From contig JABCZI010000002.1 in assembly GCA_013289765.1 (NCBI GenBank), forward strand, positions 555,450-619,449: a DNA stretch of 64,000 nt, read 5' to 3'. The notes under the pieces are model-generated. The model worked only from the letters and a program-made list of their open reading frames with translations. It did no database searches and was not told where the DNA came from. Below are positions 1 to 15,828 of the stretch, in pieces. The stretch is from Acidobacteriota bacterium (GTDB lineage: Bacteria; Acidobacteriota; Terriglobia; Terriglobales; Acidobacteriaceae). A program made the translations under genes and the position numbers. The first letter of the stretch is position 1, and every line of letters starts with the position of its first letter.

Positions 1-2
1 TG

Positions 3-1652
3 GGGCTGAGCGCTTCTGCCCAAGCTCCTGCGCACGCCGTGGACAAAGAAGGTCATCAGTGGTGGCAGCATGCGGTGTTTTACGAAATTTATCCTCGCAG
101 TTTTGCGGATAGTAATAATGACGGCATCGGCGATCTGAAGGGGATTGCCACGAAGCTGGATTATTTAAAAGATCTGGGAGTTGATGCGATCTGGATTTCG
201 CCCTGTTTCCCTTCTCCGCAAGTGGATTTTGGCTACGACGTTTCCGATTACGAAAATATCGACCCGATGTATGGGACGCTGGCGGATTTCGATGTGCTGG
301 CCAGCGAAGCGAAGAAGCGCAACATTCATATCATCCTCGATTTTGTTGTCAATCACAGTTCCGATCAACATAAGTGGTTTTTGGATTCGAAATCGTCACG
401 CACTTCGGCGCACCGCGACTGGTACATTTGGCGCGACGGCAAAGGGCCGGGACAACCGCCGAATAATTGGACTTCGACTTTTGGCGGCTCGGCGTGGAAG
501 CTGGATCCAGCGACGAACCAGTATTACTACCATTACTTTTATGCGGAGCAGCCGGATTTGAACTGGCGCAATCCGGCGGTGAAGGACGCGATGTTTGGCG
601 TGGAGAGTTGGTGGTACAAGCGTGGCGTGTCGGGATTCCGGCTGGATGCGGTGGATACTTTGTTCGAGGATCCGAACCTGAAAGACAATCCGATTCTGCG
701 TCCAGGAACGAACGCGTTTGGCGATCCGATCGAAGATAAGAAGTACAACACAAAGCTGCCCGAAGTACACGATGTCTTGCGCGGCCTGCGCAAAGTGGCT
801 GATCAATACGGTGCGGTTCTGATAGGCGAGACCTGGACCGCGGACGTGGCCGAACTGAACCAGTATTACGGCCAGGGCAATAACGAACTGCAGATGCCCA
901 TGGATTTTCTCTTCACCATGGTCAACAAGCTTTCGCCGGCGGAATTCAGAAAGCAAATCGCGGCGGTGAATGGCGCCTCAGGATGGCCGACTTTTGTGAT
1001 CAGCAATCACGACATTGTGCGCTCTTACGACCGTTACGGCGACGGCGAGCACAACGACCAGATCGCGAAACTTATGGCGGCGCTTTACCTCACATTGCGC
1101 GGAACTCCGATTATGTATTACGGAGAAGAAATTGGAATGAAGACTACGCCGGCGACCAATAAAGAAGAGGTTAAGGACCCGATTGGCCGCACAGGTTGGC
1201 CGCAAGAGAAAGGGCGCGACGGCGAACGCACTCCCATGCAATGGGATGACAGCGCGAACGCGGGCTTTTCGACAGCGACCCCTTGGCTTCCGGTTCCGCC
1301 CACCTATAAAACGCATAACGTGGCGGAGGAATCGAAGGATCCGAATTCCGTGCTCGAGTTCTACAAGAAAGTGCTAAAGCTGCGGCACGAAAACACGGCC
1401 CTGCTGGATGGAAGCTATAAAGCGATCAACGAGGCCGACGATAATGTGCTTTCGTATCTGCGTGATTATAGAGATCACGGCGTGGTTGTAGCGCTGAACA
1501 TGACGAATGCCCCGCAGAAAATCAGCGTTGGATTGAAGGGCAATGGCTTTGCTTCGATGAAGAGTCTGTTGGCTACGGGATCTTCATCAGGAAGCGGAGA
1601 CGAGGTTTCTCTGGAGCCTTACGGAGTTTTTATCGGAGAGCTGAGCAAATAG
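3..1652 (+). CDS. Exported GH13 alpha-glucosidase / alpha-amylase family protein (5' end outside window)
   Basis: This glycoside hydrolase family 13 enzyme should hydrolyse or transfer alpha-glucosidic bonds in malto- or isomalto-oligosaccharides or trehalose. The (beta/alpha)8 signatures are present in order: a YEIYPRSF start, DFVVNHSS, the nucleophile Asp in GFRLDAVD (codon 645-647), the acid/base Glu in IGETWT (828-830) and the transition-state Asp in SNHD (1011-1013). The open frame continues upstream of the GTG at 39 as far as base 3 and encodes an Ala-rich stretch (ASAQAPA) that reads like the end of a signal peptide. The protein is therefore probably exported and its true start lies before the window. 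The overall order resembles oligo-1,6-glucosidase/alpha-glucosidase subfamilies, and substrate specificity cannot be decided. It is followed by convergent glpK. Confidence 0.9.
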   Translation, partial: GLSASAQAPAHAVDKEGHQWWQHAVFYEIYPRSFADSNNDGIGDLKGIATKLDYLKDLGVDAIWISPCFPSPQVDFGYDVSDYENIDPMYGTLADFDVLASEAKKRNIHIILDFVVNHSSDQHKWFLDSKSSRTSAHRDWYIWRDGKGPGQPPNNWTSTFGGSAWKLDPATNQYYYHYFYAEQPDLNWRNPAVKDAMFGVESWWYKRGVSGFRLDAVDTLFEDPNLKDNPILRPGTNAFGDPIEDKKYNTKLPEVHDVLRGLRKVADQYGAVLIGETWTADVAELNQYYGQGNNELQMPMDFLFTMVNKLSPAEFRKQIAAVNGASGWPTFVISNHDIVRSYDRYGDGEHNDQIAKLMAALYLTLRGTPIMYYGEEIGMKTTPATNKEEVKDPIGRTGWPQEKGRDGERTPMQWDDSANAGFSTATPWLPVPPTYKTHNVAEESKDPNSVLEFYKKVLKLRHENTALLDGSYKAINEADDNVLSYLRDYRDHGVVVALNMTNAPQKISVGLKGNGFASMKSLLATGSSSGSGDEVSLEPYGVFIGELSK

Positions 1653-1708
1653 GTGCAATCGAAGAAGGTATTGGAGTAGGGGCTGGCTGCGTTGATGGCC
1701 GGCCTTAT

Positions 1709-3199
1709 TTATGGAAGCTCCCAGGATTTCGTGCGGGATACAGCTTCATTCCAACGCTCACGCAGATGGCGTGCTTGCGATTGTGGCATGCGCGGCTCGA
1801 AGCGGCGTTCTTCCCGCGGCAGTTCCGAGATTGACTGCAATCCTTTCCAGAATCCCGCTGCAAGCCCGGCAAGAAATGCTGCGCCCAGCGCAGTTGTTTC
1901 CGTCATCGAAGGGCGAACCACAGGTACACCAAGAATATCCGATTGAAACTGCATGAGAGCATCATTCGCGGATGCGCCGCCATCCACTCGCAATTCCTCG
2001 AGAGGAGTATTGGTGTCGGTTTGGACCGCATCCATAAGATCGGCGACCTGGTAAGCGATGCTCTCCAGAGCGGCTCGCGCGATATGGCCTGCATTGCTGC
2101 CGCGCGAGAGCCCGAAGAGTGCGCCGCGCGCATAGGAATCCCAGTGAGGAGCCCCGAGACCTACGAAGGCGGGAACGAAATAGACTCCGCCATTATCGGG
2201 AACAGAGTTTGCCAGAGCTTCGACCTCGAAAGACGCGCGGATAATTCCCAGACTATCGCGTAGCCACTGAACCACGGCGCCGCCGACAAAGACGCTGCCC
2301 TCGAGCGCGTAATCAGTCTGGTGGCCGATTTTCCAGGCCACGGTGGTAACCAGGCGATTCGTGGAGTTGATCGCGCGACCCCCCGTGCTTTGCAGCATGA
2401 AACAGCCTGTGCCGTAGGTATTTTTGGTTAATCCCGGAGTAGTGCATTGTTGGCCGAATAATGCGGACTGCTGGTCGCCCGCGATGCCTGCGATCGAGAT
2501 TCCATTAAGACCAGGAACCGAACTTACTTCCCCATAGACGTCGCTTGAGGGGCGAACGCTGGGCAACATCGATAAAGGAATTTGAAAGAGTTCGAGAAGT
2601 TCGTTGTCCCATTGACCGGAGTGAATATTGAAAAGCATGGTGCGGGAGGCGTTGCTGACGTCGGTGACGTGAACGCGGCCACCGGTCAATTTCCAGAGCA
2701 ACCAACTGTCGACAGTGCCAAACGCGAGTCGTCCGGATTCTGCGAGTCCCCGAGCATTCGCGACGTTCTCCAGCATCCATGAAATCTTGGTGGCGGAAAA
2801 GTAGGCGTCGATCAATAAGCCGGTGCGCTGCTGTATAAGAGGCTCGTGACCTTGTGTTTTGAGCTGCTCGCAGAGAGCGGCAGTGCGACGATCCTGCCAA
2901 ACTATCGCATTGTGGATAGGCTGGCCGGTTACGCGATCCCAAACGATAGTGGTTTCGCGCTGGTTGGTAATGCCAATTGCTGCAATGTCACTGGACTGCA
3001 ACTTGGCTTTGGACAAGGCTTCCCGCGCTACGGCGATTTGCGATGCGGCAATCTCTTCAGGGTCGTGCTCTACCCAACCCGGCTGGGGGAAGAACTGCGT
3101 GAACTCGCGCTGGGCCACGGAGACGACGGCGCCGCGATCGTCAAACAGCAAAGCTCGCGAACTGGTGGTGCCCTGATCGAGCGAGAGAATGTAAGCCAC
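1709..3199 (-). CDS. glpK: Glycerol kinase
   Basis: This cytoplasmic FGGY-family kinase phosphorylates glycerol to glycerol-3-phosphate. At 496 residues it has the standard length. The N-terminal phosphate-binding loop DQGTTSSR lies at residues 8-15, the glycerol-binding region has GWVEHDPEE and the FGGY C-terminal signature begins [11 protein letters not shown]. The start is a GTG at 3199 preceded by an AGGAGAGG ribosome-binding site. Upstream on the same strand lies a degraded 3' piece of the glycerol facilitator gene glpF, so this was once a glpF-glpK operon. The gene itself looks intact and no key residue is visibly missing. Confidence 0.96.
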   Translation of the reverse strand: MAYILSLDQGTTSSRALLFDDRGAVVSVAQREFTQFFPQPGWVEHDPEEIAASQIAVAREALSKAKLQSSDIAAIGITNQRETTIVWDRVTGQPIHNAIVWQDRRTAALCEQLKTQGHEPLIQQRTGLLIDAYFSATKISWMLENVANARGLAESGRLAFGTVDSWLLWKLTGGRVHVTDVSNASRTMLFNIHSGQWDNELLELFQIPLSMLPSVRPSSDVYGEVSSVPGLNGISIAGIAGDQQSALFGQQCTTPGLTKNTYGTGCFMLQSTGGRAINSTNRLVTTVAWKIGHQTDYALEGSVFVGGAVVQWLRDSLGIIRASFEVEALANSVPDNGGVYFVPAFVGLGAPHWDSYARGALFGLSRGSNAGHIARAALESIAYQVADLMDAVQTDTNTPLEELRVDGGASANDALMQFQSDILGVPVVRPSMTETTALGAAFLAGLAAGFWKGLQSISELPREERRFEPRMPQSQARHLRERWNEAVSRTKSWELP

Positions 3200-3227
3200 G
3201 AAACCTCTCCTATTTTTTTTGGTGCGA

Positions 3228-3462
3228 TTAGGACGATGGCCGGAGCGCTCTTAGGAAACGTCGAATGCCGAAATCGTAAATCGCCGCGCCAAACAGTCCT
3301 CCCAGCAGCGGTGCGACAACTAGTATCCACCAGACACGAGGGCCGTCGCTGAGGCGATTGTTCCTGAATCAGCCAAGGCGGTGAACAGACGCAGGCCGAA
3401 ATCGCGCGCGGGGATTGATCGGGTTCCGTGCATCCCAAGAACAGGCGACGTTAAGAGGCAGC
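3228..3462 (-). pseudogene. glpF: Remnant of glycerol uptake facilitator (MIP/aquaporin family), C-terminal part only
   Basis: Pieces of an aquaglyceroporin C-terminus are readable only by changing frame. Around 3415-3462 one frame gives a stretch ending RNPINP, the second NPA box. One base later another frame continues ARDFGLRLFTALADSG and on to ATALVSGG, then hits a stop at about 3321. A third frame then reads WWILVVAPLLGGLFGAAIYD and ends at a stop complementary to 3228-3230. ARDFG after NP and WW..VAPLLGG are typical of the last two helices of GlpF. No start or N-terminal half was found upstream, so the gene is truncated and frameshifted. It sits 28 bases upstream of glpK in the usual glpFK order. 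Sequencing error could explain single indels but not the missing N-terminal half. Confidence 0.72.
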
Positions 3463-3666
3463 ATATGCAGAACAAAAATATGAGGTTAGTGCTGCTCCAA
3501 CGATTAAGTTTACCGGTGCTTGTCTTACGGTTACCAGCGTTCGCTCTTCTACAGGAAAGACCCTAGAGTCATGTAGTTATTTCCCGTGTTAACAATCTAA
3601 TGTCACATTGATGTAGATTCGTGAATTTCTCTAAATATATTCATCAAAAAATGTGTCGGGTTGATC

Positions 3667-3756
3667 ATGATTTCGGCATCTACCCCTGCAGCGCCCACCC
3701 CCGGACTGTTCGTGCCTATCTCCGCCTACTATTACGACCCTTCGCTGCCGGTGTAA
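3667..3756 (+). other. Possible short leader ORF (29 codons) upstream of the poly-HAMP kinase
   Basis: An ATG at 3667 opens a 29-codon frame ending TAA at 3754-3756. The product is Pro/Ala/Ser-rich, contains three consecutive Tyr codons and has no recognisable homology. The ribosome-binding site is weak. It lies between an AT-rich stretch (about 3565-3660), a plausible promoter region, and a perfect hairpin at 3774-3792 just before the kinase start. That arrangement resembles a leader peptide, but a short open frame of this size can arise by chance. Confidence 0.2.
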
Positions 3757-3773
3757 GAAACTTAAGTCAGGAA

Positions 3774-3792
3774 GCGACGAACATTTCGTCGC
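3774..3792 (+). promoter_or_regulatory. Perfect 8-bp hairpin in the kinase leader
   Basis: GCGACGAA (3774-3781) and TTCGTCGC (3785-3792) are perfectly complementary around a 3-base loop CAT. The hairpin ends 34 bases before the ATG of the large hybrid kinase and upstream of its AGGAG site. No T-run follows, so it is not a classical terminator. A role in leader-mRNA structure is inferred from position only. Confidence 0.4.
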
Positions 3793-3826
3793 GCAGCTGG
3801 ACCCTCCCTCAGTTCAGGAGATCTCT

Positions 3827-10198
<6,372 letters not shown>

Positions 10199-10260
10199 TA
10201 GATAGCTATTGTCCGCGGAAGCATGCTTTTGGCGTGCGGGAAACGCTCGGAGAAAACTTG

Positions 10261-11895
10261 ATGGGTAAAAACGAGAAGGTCAATATCCTCATGGTGGATG
10301 ATCAGCCGGCCAAGCTGCTCAGCTATGAGGTTATGCTCGGGGGCTTGGGCGAAAACCTGATCAAAGCGAATTCGGCCAAGGAGGCGCTCGAACTTCTACT
10401 GAAGACGGATGTAGCCGTAGTGCTGATGGATGTAAGCATGCCGGAACTCGACGGCTTCCAGTTGGCGGCAATGATCCGGCAGCATCCGCGGTTCCAGAGG
10501 ACTGCAATCATTTTCGTCTCAGCGGTGCATCTGACCGACCTGGACCAGCTCAAAGGATACGAACACGGCGCCGTGGATTACATTTCCGTTCCGGTTGTTC
10601 CCGAACTTCTGCGAGCGAAAGTGAGAGTATTCGCCGACCTGCACCGGAAGACGAGGCAACTGGAAGCGCTGAATCGCGATCTGGAACAGCGGGTGCTCGA
10701 GCGTACCGAAGAAATTGCCGCAAAAGCCGAGTTGTTGCAAAGGCTGAATTCCGAACTCGTGGGTAAAAACCAGGAGCTCGACGCTATCATCCACACCGCT
10801 CCCGACATTATTTTCAGTCGCAAAGCTGATGGTTCGCGAGACTACATCAGCGACCGGTTTTATGACTTTACCGGCGCCCCCCTGGGCTCTGCGGAGGGCT
10901 TCGCGTGGCTGGATTATGTTCATCCCGAAGACAACGGGAAGGCTATGGCGGAATGGATTCGTTGTGTGGAATCGGGGGCAGATTACGAAGTTGAATATCG
11001 CCTACGATCGAAAAATGGGGACTATCGATGGTTCCGGGCGCGAGCCGTTCCTATTCGCGACGGCGGTAAAATAGGAAAGTGGTACGGGACCTGTTCCGAC
11101 ATTCACGACAGCAAGCTGCTGGAACAATCGATTCGCGACAATGCAGCCGAGCTGGAAAGAATGGTCGATCACCGGACGGACGAATTACGGCGGCTCTCCA
11201 TCCGGTTGATGACGATGCAAGATCAGGAGCGGCGCCGGATCGCGCGCGATTTGCATGATGGGTTGGGTCAAGAGCTTGCCGTGGCTAAGATGGTATTGGA
11301 TAAAATGCTTCTGCAAAAATCGGCCCGCCCTCCGGAAGAGACATGGGTTCAAGCCAGTGAGATTGTCGATCGCGCTATTCAACAAGTGCGAACTATGTCT
11401 CACCTGTTGCATCCGCCATTGCTTGACGAAGTCGGATTGATGTCGGCGCTATCCTGGTATGTGGAGGGGCTTACCAAGCGCAGCGGCATTGAAACGTCTC
11501 TTGATGTGCAGCCCCCGGATTTCCCTAGGTTGTCGTCGGAGGTTGAAACCGCGATCTTCCGCATTGTTCAAGAGGCGCTCACCAATGTTTTCCGGCATTC
11601 AGGGGCGCGCAAGGTGGGTATCAGCCTGACTCAAAAAAATGGCTTGCTCGTAGTTGCGGTACGCGACGACGGCAAAGGAATCGGCAAAAAGATTGTAGAT
11701 CTTGAGCCCGATAGCGTAGGGGTTGGCATCGGAGGCATGAAACAGCGGGCCAAGGAATTTGGCGGAGAATTGCGGCTGACGAATCTGAATCCCGGGACTC
11801 TGGTCGAGCTCATGATCCCCTATAGTTCAGGCTTGCGGGAAGCCGCGATCCTGGAAGGATGCACGACGACCGAGGCATCCGCTGAGAGCGCATGA
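10261..11895 (+). CDS. REC-PAS sensor histidine kinase, NarX/HisKA_3 type
   Basis: This is a cytoplasmic histidine kinase of the HisKA_3 class, which normally phosphorylates NarL/LuxR-type regulators. The order is an N-terminal receiver with Asp57 in LMDVSMPELDG, a coiled-coil linker (about 140-180), a PAS domain (about 180-295), HisKA_3 with phospho-acceptor His332 in RRRIARDLHDGLG, and a HATPase with EALTNVFRHSG and DDGKGI. I chose the ATG at 10261, eight to nine bases after GGAG, over an upstream GTG at 10234 that has no good site. It follows the poly-HAMP kinase closely and its stop overlaps the next start (ATGA), so the three genes probably form one transcription unit. The N-terminal receiver may take phosphate from the upstream hybrid kinase (inference). 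Confidence 0.92.
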   Translation: MGKNEKVNILMVDDQPAKLLSYEVMLGGLGENLIKANSAKEALELLLKTDVAVVLMDVSMPELDGFQLAAMIRQHPRFQRTAIIFVSAVHLTDLDQLKGYEHGAVDYISVPVVPELLRAKVRVFADLHRKTRQLEALNRDLEQRVLERTEEIAAKAELLQRLNSELVGKNQELDAIIHTAPDIIFSRKADGSRDYISDRFYDFTGAPLGSAEGFAWLDYVHPEDNGKAMAEWIRCVESGADYEVEYRLRSKNGDYRWFRARAVPIRDGGKIGKWYGTCSDIHDSKLLEQSIRDNAAELERMVDHRTDELRRLSIRLMTMQDQERRRIARDLHDGLGQELAVAKMVLDKMLLQKSARPPEETWVQASEIVDRAIQQVRTMSHLLHPPLLDEVGLMSALSWYVEGLTKRSGIETSLDVQPPDFPRLSSEVETAIFRIVQEALTNVFRHSGARKVGISLTQKNGLLVVAVRDDGKGIGKKIVDLEPDSVGVGIGGMKQRAKEFGGELRLTNLNPGTLVELMIPYSSGLREAAILEGCTTTEASAESA

Positions 11896-13775
11896 ATAAA
11901 GCTCGATTACCGCGCGAAATAATCACGGCGGATACGGTGCCGGCCATGGTTTGGGTTTCAGATCGAGATGGTCTGCGAACCTATTTTAACCGGGCTTGGT
12001 TTGCGTTTACGGGAAGGACGTTGCAAGAAGAAGTTGGGAAGGGCTGGACGAATGGAGTTCATCCCGACGATCTTCTGCGCTGTCTTGATTTTCATCAATC
12101 TTCCGTTGAATCGCGCCGTTCATTGAGAGTGGAGTACCGGCTTCGCCGCGCGGACGGTGAGTATCGCTGGGTCCTGAGCGAAGGTGAGCCTCGCTTTGGC
12201 GACAACGGAGAATTTCAAGGTCACGTTGGCTCCTGTCTAGACATTACTGCACAAAAGATCGCCGAAAGTACGGAATCGCTGCTGGCCGCAGTAGTTCAAA
12301 ATTCCGACGATGCAATTGTCACAAAAGATCTGAACGGGATCATTACCAGTTGGAACACTAGCGCACAGCGGATTTTCGGATACACAGAAGAGGAAGTTCT
12401 TGGAAAGCCAATCACGATCCTCATCCCTCCGGAATTGCAGGCAGAGGAAAAAGATATTCTGAGCCGGCTCAGAGCGGGCCAACGGGTGGACCATTTTGAG
12501 ACCGTGCGAATTACAAAAGGCGGAAAGCGTGTTCTTATATCCCTGACTGTCTCGCCGGTAAAAGATTCATCCGGCGCAGTGGTGGCCGCCTCGAAAGTTG
12601 CGCGTGACGTCACTCGGACGAAACAAGTTGAACAGGCGCTACGCGAGAGCGAACAGCGAATGCGTTTTTGTCTGGAGGCAGCTCAGGTAGGCACCTGGCA
12701 TTGGGATATAAAGTCCGGCGATGTGCACTGGTCGGAAAACATGGAACGCATCCACGGGCAGCACGCGGGGTCGTTCAGCGGAAGCTTTGAGGCATTTCTG
12801 CAAGGCATTACCGATGAAGATAGCCAACGGGTGAGGCAAGCCATCCAGCAGGCGCTGGAAGGCGACGGCAAATATCATGTCGAGTATCGGCTGACAAGGG
12901 GCGATGGAAGTACTGGGTGGATGGAAGCGCATGGCCAGGTCATTTACGACTCGTCGAACGTTCCCCAAAGCATGATGGGGGTGTGCCGGGATATATCCGA
13001 ACGGAAATTATCGGAAGCGGCACTGAGGGAAGCGCGCGAACAATTGGAAGCGCGAGTGAAAGAACGCACTGCCGAACTGGATCGCGCTCAAGAACGATTG
13101 CGCATGCTGTCCGGCCGGCTGTTGCGCACGCAAGATGACGAAAGACGGAGAATCGCTCGCGAACTGCATGATACGGCAGGGCAGTTATTGGTCGCATTGA
13201 ATCTGACTTTGGTTCCAGTTGAAGAGACTCTGTTGCGCATAGATCCGCAGCTTGCTCAACAAGTGACGGCGAGCCTTGGGCTGGTCGATGAGCTGTCGAG
13301 AGACCTGAGAACCATGTCTCACCTGCTCCATCCACCGCTGCTGGACGAGGCCGGACTGCATTCGGCGGTACGCTGGTATGTGGAAGGATTTGCGGAACGA
13401 AGCAAGATTGCAGTAGATCTACATCTGGATCCTAATGTAGGCCGGCTTCCGGCGGAGTTCGAGACCGCGATTTTTCGCATCGTGCAAGAGAGCCTCACGA
13501 ACATCCATCGTCATTCGGGCAGCAGGTTCGCCAGCATCGCCATCGCGCGCAATGGAACTGATATCAAACTCGAAATTTTCGATCGAGGCAAAGGCATGCC
13601 GATGCCGATTCCTCGCAGCGGCGTGGGTATACAAGGTATGCGGGAGCGAGTGCGACAGCTGGGAGGAGAGTTGGAGATTGAATCGGGAAGTGTCGGCACG
13701 CGAATCACCGCGACCTTCGCAGTGGATGTTGCCCATCAGGAACGCGCAGAAACGGCGATGAATTTGGCTTCGTAA
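11892..13775 (+). CDS. Triple-PAS sensor histidine kinase, HisKA_3 type
   Basis: This 627-residue soluble kinase has three PAS domains at about residues 7-120, 125-250 and 255-380. The second contains the typical NSDDAIVTKDLNG and the third is a PAS_3-like fold. A coiled coil follows, then HisKA_3 with His426 in RRRIARELHDTAG, then a HATPase with ESLTNIHRHSG and DRGKGM. The N-terminal PAS has no preceding signal or membrane helix, so the signal is cytosolic, for example a ligand or redox state. Its ATG overlaps the stop of the preceding kinase by four bases, indicating translational coupling. Its kinase core closely resembles that of its neighbour (SHLLHPPLLDE in both), so the two probably arose by duplication. 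No cognate regulator is adjacent; candidates lie at 40.7 and 42.8 kb. Confidence 0.92.
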   Translation: MNKARLPREIITADTVPAMVWVSDRDGLRTYFNRAWFAFTGRTLQEEVGKGWTNGVHPDDLLRCLDFHQSSVESRRSLRVEYRLRRADGEYRWVLSEGEPRFGDNGEFQGHVGSCLDITAQKIAESTESLLAAVVQNSDDAIVTKDLNGIITSWNTSAQRIFGYTEEEVLGKPITILIPPELQAEEKDILSRLRAGQRVDHFETVRITKGGKRVLISLTVSPVKDSSGAVVAASKVARDVTRTKQVEQALRESEQRMRFCLEAAQVGTWHWDIKSGDVHWSENMERIHGQHAGSFSGSFEAFLQGITDEDSQRVRQAIQQALEGDGKYHVEYRLTRGDGSTGWMEAHGQVIYDSSNVPQSMMGVCRDISERKLSEAALREAREQLEARVKERTAELDRAQERLRMLSGRLLRTQDDERRRIARELHDTAGQLLVALNLTLVPVEETLLRIDPQLAQQVTASLGLVDELSRDLRTMSHLLHPPLLDEAGLHSAVRWYVEGFAERSKIAVDLHLDPNVGRLPAEFETAIFRIVQESLTNIHRHSGSRFASIAIARNGTDIKLEIFDRGKGMPMPIPRSGVGIQGMRERVRQLGGELEIESGSVGTRITATFAVDVAHQERAETAMNLAS

Positions 13776-13947
13776 CGCGGTAAAAATCTTCAGTTGTCGT
13801 TCATCTCAGGCCTTTCCCCTATTGGCTTTCGTCGGCCGAAGTCCCACTCTATATCTATGGACGCTTGGTATTGCCTGCCTGGCGTCGCGAAAGATTTCAG
13901 ACGCGCGCTTCGCAAAATTTTACGCCACAGTCGGCGACAGGATTCGA

Positions 13948-14487
13948 ATGAGGAAGAGCAAATCATTGTTTGGCGTTTATTCAAGCCGACGTGACGTGGA
14001 AGCGGCGGTCGATGTCTTTAAGGAGTCGGGATTCTCGAATTCCGACATTTCCGTTCTATTACCGGACAAAGCCGACAAGGAATTGGTAACGGAAAAAAAT
14101 ACGAAAGCGCCCGAAGGTGCGGCGGTGGGAGTGGGATCGGGTGCGGCAGTTGGAGGAGCGTTAGGCTGGCTGGCCGGAGCGGGCGCACTGGCAATTCCGG
14201 GCATTGGTCCGGTGATTGCCGCGGGACCGATAGTGGCAGTTCTGGCGGGGATCGGGGTTGGCTGCGCTCTGGGAGGTTTTGCTGGATCACTGGTAGGAGT
14301 GGGAATTTCGGAAGATGAGGCGAAGAAATACGAAGGACGGCTTTCGAATGGCGGAACTCTGGTTGCAGTTCGATGCGAAACGGGTGAAGAACCTAAGCGC
14401 GCGCAAGATATCCTGCGGCGCACGGGAGCTGAAGACATCGGAGCTTCGAATCCTGCACAGAGCGTGGATGCCACCGCCGCCGCTTGA
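13948..14487 (+). CDS. Small glycine-zipper-like membrane-associated stress protein (hypothetical)
   Basis: The N-terminal 50 residues (LFGVYSSRRDVEAAVDVFKESGF) resemble the fold seen in general-stress GsiB/17M-type or ActD-like proteins that start with an F/Y-G-V-Y segment. The middle (about 55-120) is a Gly/Ala-rich hydrophobic stretch with repeated GxxxG spacing that could form a membrane hairpin. The C-terminus has a small ferredoxin-like strand (TLVAVRCETGEE). The open frame extends further upstream to 13822, but that part is not protein-like, and the ATG at 13948 begins the conserved segment. It lies in a run of envelope and stress genes. The exact function is not recognised. Confidence 0.75.
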   Translation: MRKSKSLFGVYSSRRDVEAAVDVFKESGFSNSDISVLLPDKADKELVTEKNTKAPEGAAVGVGSGAAVGGALGWLAGAGALAIPGIGPVIAAGPIVAVLAGIGVGCALGGFAGSLVGVGISEDEAKKYEGRLSNGGTLVAVRCETGEEPKRAQDILRRTGAEDIGASNPAQSVDATAAA

Positions 14488-14788
14488 TCTGCATCTAATC
14501 TACTCAAGACTCTGCAGAGCTTCACAATCCTTCAAAATCCGCGAGAACTTGGCATTCAGGATCTTAATTTGGCGGAAGCGAAAGGGTTGTGGGCGAAACA
14601 ATACCGTAAAGGATGTATATCGGCGGAGAACTCCCTTTACTCGCTCTGAAGCTTCGCCCTAATCATGCAGCCTTGTGCCGATTACTTTACAGGCTGAACC
14701 GGATGGAACGGCCACAGCACGGAGGCTAAGCTCACCCATGTCGTTTAAAACAACTGCTCGCATCGAGCACGGAAGAAGAGGTCTACGT
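14488..14788. other. Intergenic region of 301 bases without a supported gene
   Basis: The stretch between the glycine-zipper-like gene and the SYLF gene holds an in-frame extension of the SYLF ORF from 14675, with an alternative ATG at 14738. It presumably also carries the SYLF promoter. No clear -35/-10 pair, RNA gene or terminator was seen. Confidence 0.4.
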
Positions 14789-15538
14789 ATGACAAAGTTT
14801 CGCGCAAGGTCGCTGAGGAGTTTCGTGGTGCTCATGTCGAGCCTGGCGTTGTTCGCCGGAATGGCGTGGTCTGTCGCAAAAGACACAGATGATGATAAAG
14901 ACACATCGGATATTGAGAAACGGATTGATGCTTCCGCCCGAGTTCTGACGGAAATCATGGCGACGCCTGACAAGGCGATTCCAGACAAAGTTATGAGGGA
15001 TGCCAACTGCATCGCCGTGATTCCTTCGATGGTTAAGATAGCCATTGGCTTTGGCGGCAGTCACGGCAAGGGTGTCGCTACCTGCCGCACAAACGGCCAT
15101 TGGAGCGCTCCGGTCCCGATCACGATCACCGGTGGAAGCTGGGGACTGCAGCTCGGTGGTCAGGCCGTGGATTTGGTGATGGTGATTACGAATGACAAGG
15201 GGATGGACCATTTGTTGTCCAGCAAATTCAAGTTGGGCGCGGATGCCTCGGCGGCCGCTGGTCCGGTGGGACGCGATGCTGCAGCCGATACCGATTGGAA
15301 GCTGAAGGCTGAAGTGCTTACGTACTCACGAGCCCGCGGAATTTTCGCTGGAATCGATTTGAATGGTTCGGCCATCACGCAAGACAAGGATGAAACCCGA
15401 ATTCTGTATGGGAAATTCATTCCTTTCAAAGAGATTTTAGACGGAAACATTCGCCCGAAGGCAAATGCTGAAGCGTTCCTCGATGCGGTCCGGAAGTATT
15501 CCGGTCAGTCGAAAGAACACGCGCGAAATGATCAGTAG
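14789..15538 (+). CDS. Exported SYLF-domain (Ysc84-like) lipid-binding protein
   Basis: From the ATG at 14789 the protein has a classical signal peptide: basic start, hydrophobic LMSSLALFAGMAWS, cleavage near residue 28. The mature part is a SYLF/Ysc84 domain, seen in PDKVMRDANCIAVIPSM, GFGGSHGKGVATCR, GGSWGLQLGGQ and RARGIFAGIDLNGS. SYLF domains bind membranes and phosphoinositides in eukaryotes. Bacterial exported versions are common and of unclear role, often in envelope stress. The start was chosen because AGAGG lies eight bases upstream and because it gives a clean signal peptide; an ATG at 14738 and a start at 14675 are alternatives. A GC-rich hairpin follows the stop. Confidence 0.9.
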   Translation: MTKFRARSLRSFVVLMSSLALFAGMAWSVAKDTDDDKDTSDIEKRIDASARVLTEIMATPDKAIPDKVMRDANCIAVIPSMVKIAIGFGGSHGKGVATCRTNGHWSAPVPITITGGSWGLQLGGQAVDLVMVITNDKGMDHLLSSKFKLGADASAAAGPVGRDAAADTDWKLKAEVLTYSRARGIFAGIDLNGSAITQDKDETRILYGKFIPFKEILDGNIRPKANAEAFLDAVRKYSGQSKEHARNDQ

Positions 15539-15551
15539 TTTTTTTGTGTTG

Positions 15552-15575
15552 GGCCCGGGTCTCGTCGACCGGGCC
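15552..15575 (+). terminator. GC-rich hairpin after the SYLF gene, possible weak terminator
   Basis: GGCCCGG (15552-15558) pairs with CCGGGCC (15569-15575) across a 10-base loop, 14 bases after the SYLF stop. It is followed by TGCTGTTTC and not by a true T-run. It may act as a transcript end or a processing barrier. Confidence 0.4.
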
Positions 15576-15610
15576 TGCTGTTTCAAAAAACGTAACGACC
15601 GGAGGATTTC

Positions 15611-15763
15611 ATGTCGACGATTCTGCTCATCATTCTGGTGCTGCTGTTGGTCGGAGCTTTACCATCCTGGCCGCATAGCAGGAACTGGGGTTACTACCCT
15701 AGCGGTGGACTCGGCTTGATCGTTGTCGTTTTGCTGGTATTGCTTCTGGCCGGGCGACTTTAG
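15611..15763 (+). CDS. DUF3309 family small membrane protein
   Basis: This 50-residue protein starts MSTILLIIL, has a short central loop with LPSWPHSRNWGY, a GLGLIVVV second helix and ends in AGRL. That is the full and characteristic pattern of the DUF3309 family of tiny two-helix inner-membrane proteins. The family is common in stress-related neighbourhoods, and its function is unknown. The ATG is preceded by an excellent GGAGG site. It lies between the SYLF gene and the TonB-type gene on the same strand. Confidence 0.88.
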   Translation: MSTILLIILVLLLVGALPSWPHSRNWGYYPSGGLGLIVVVLLVLLLAGRL

Positions 15764-15828
15764 TCGTTGGTCGTCCTTTCGATTTGATGGGGTTGAATTG
15801 TTACTTGGGAGTTTATTTAGGAGTGCCA

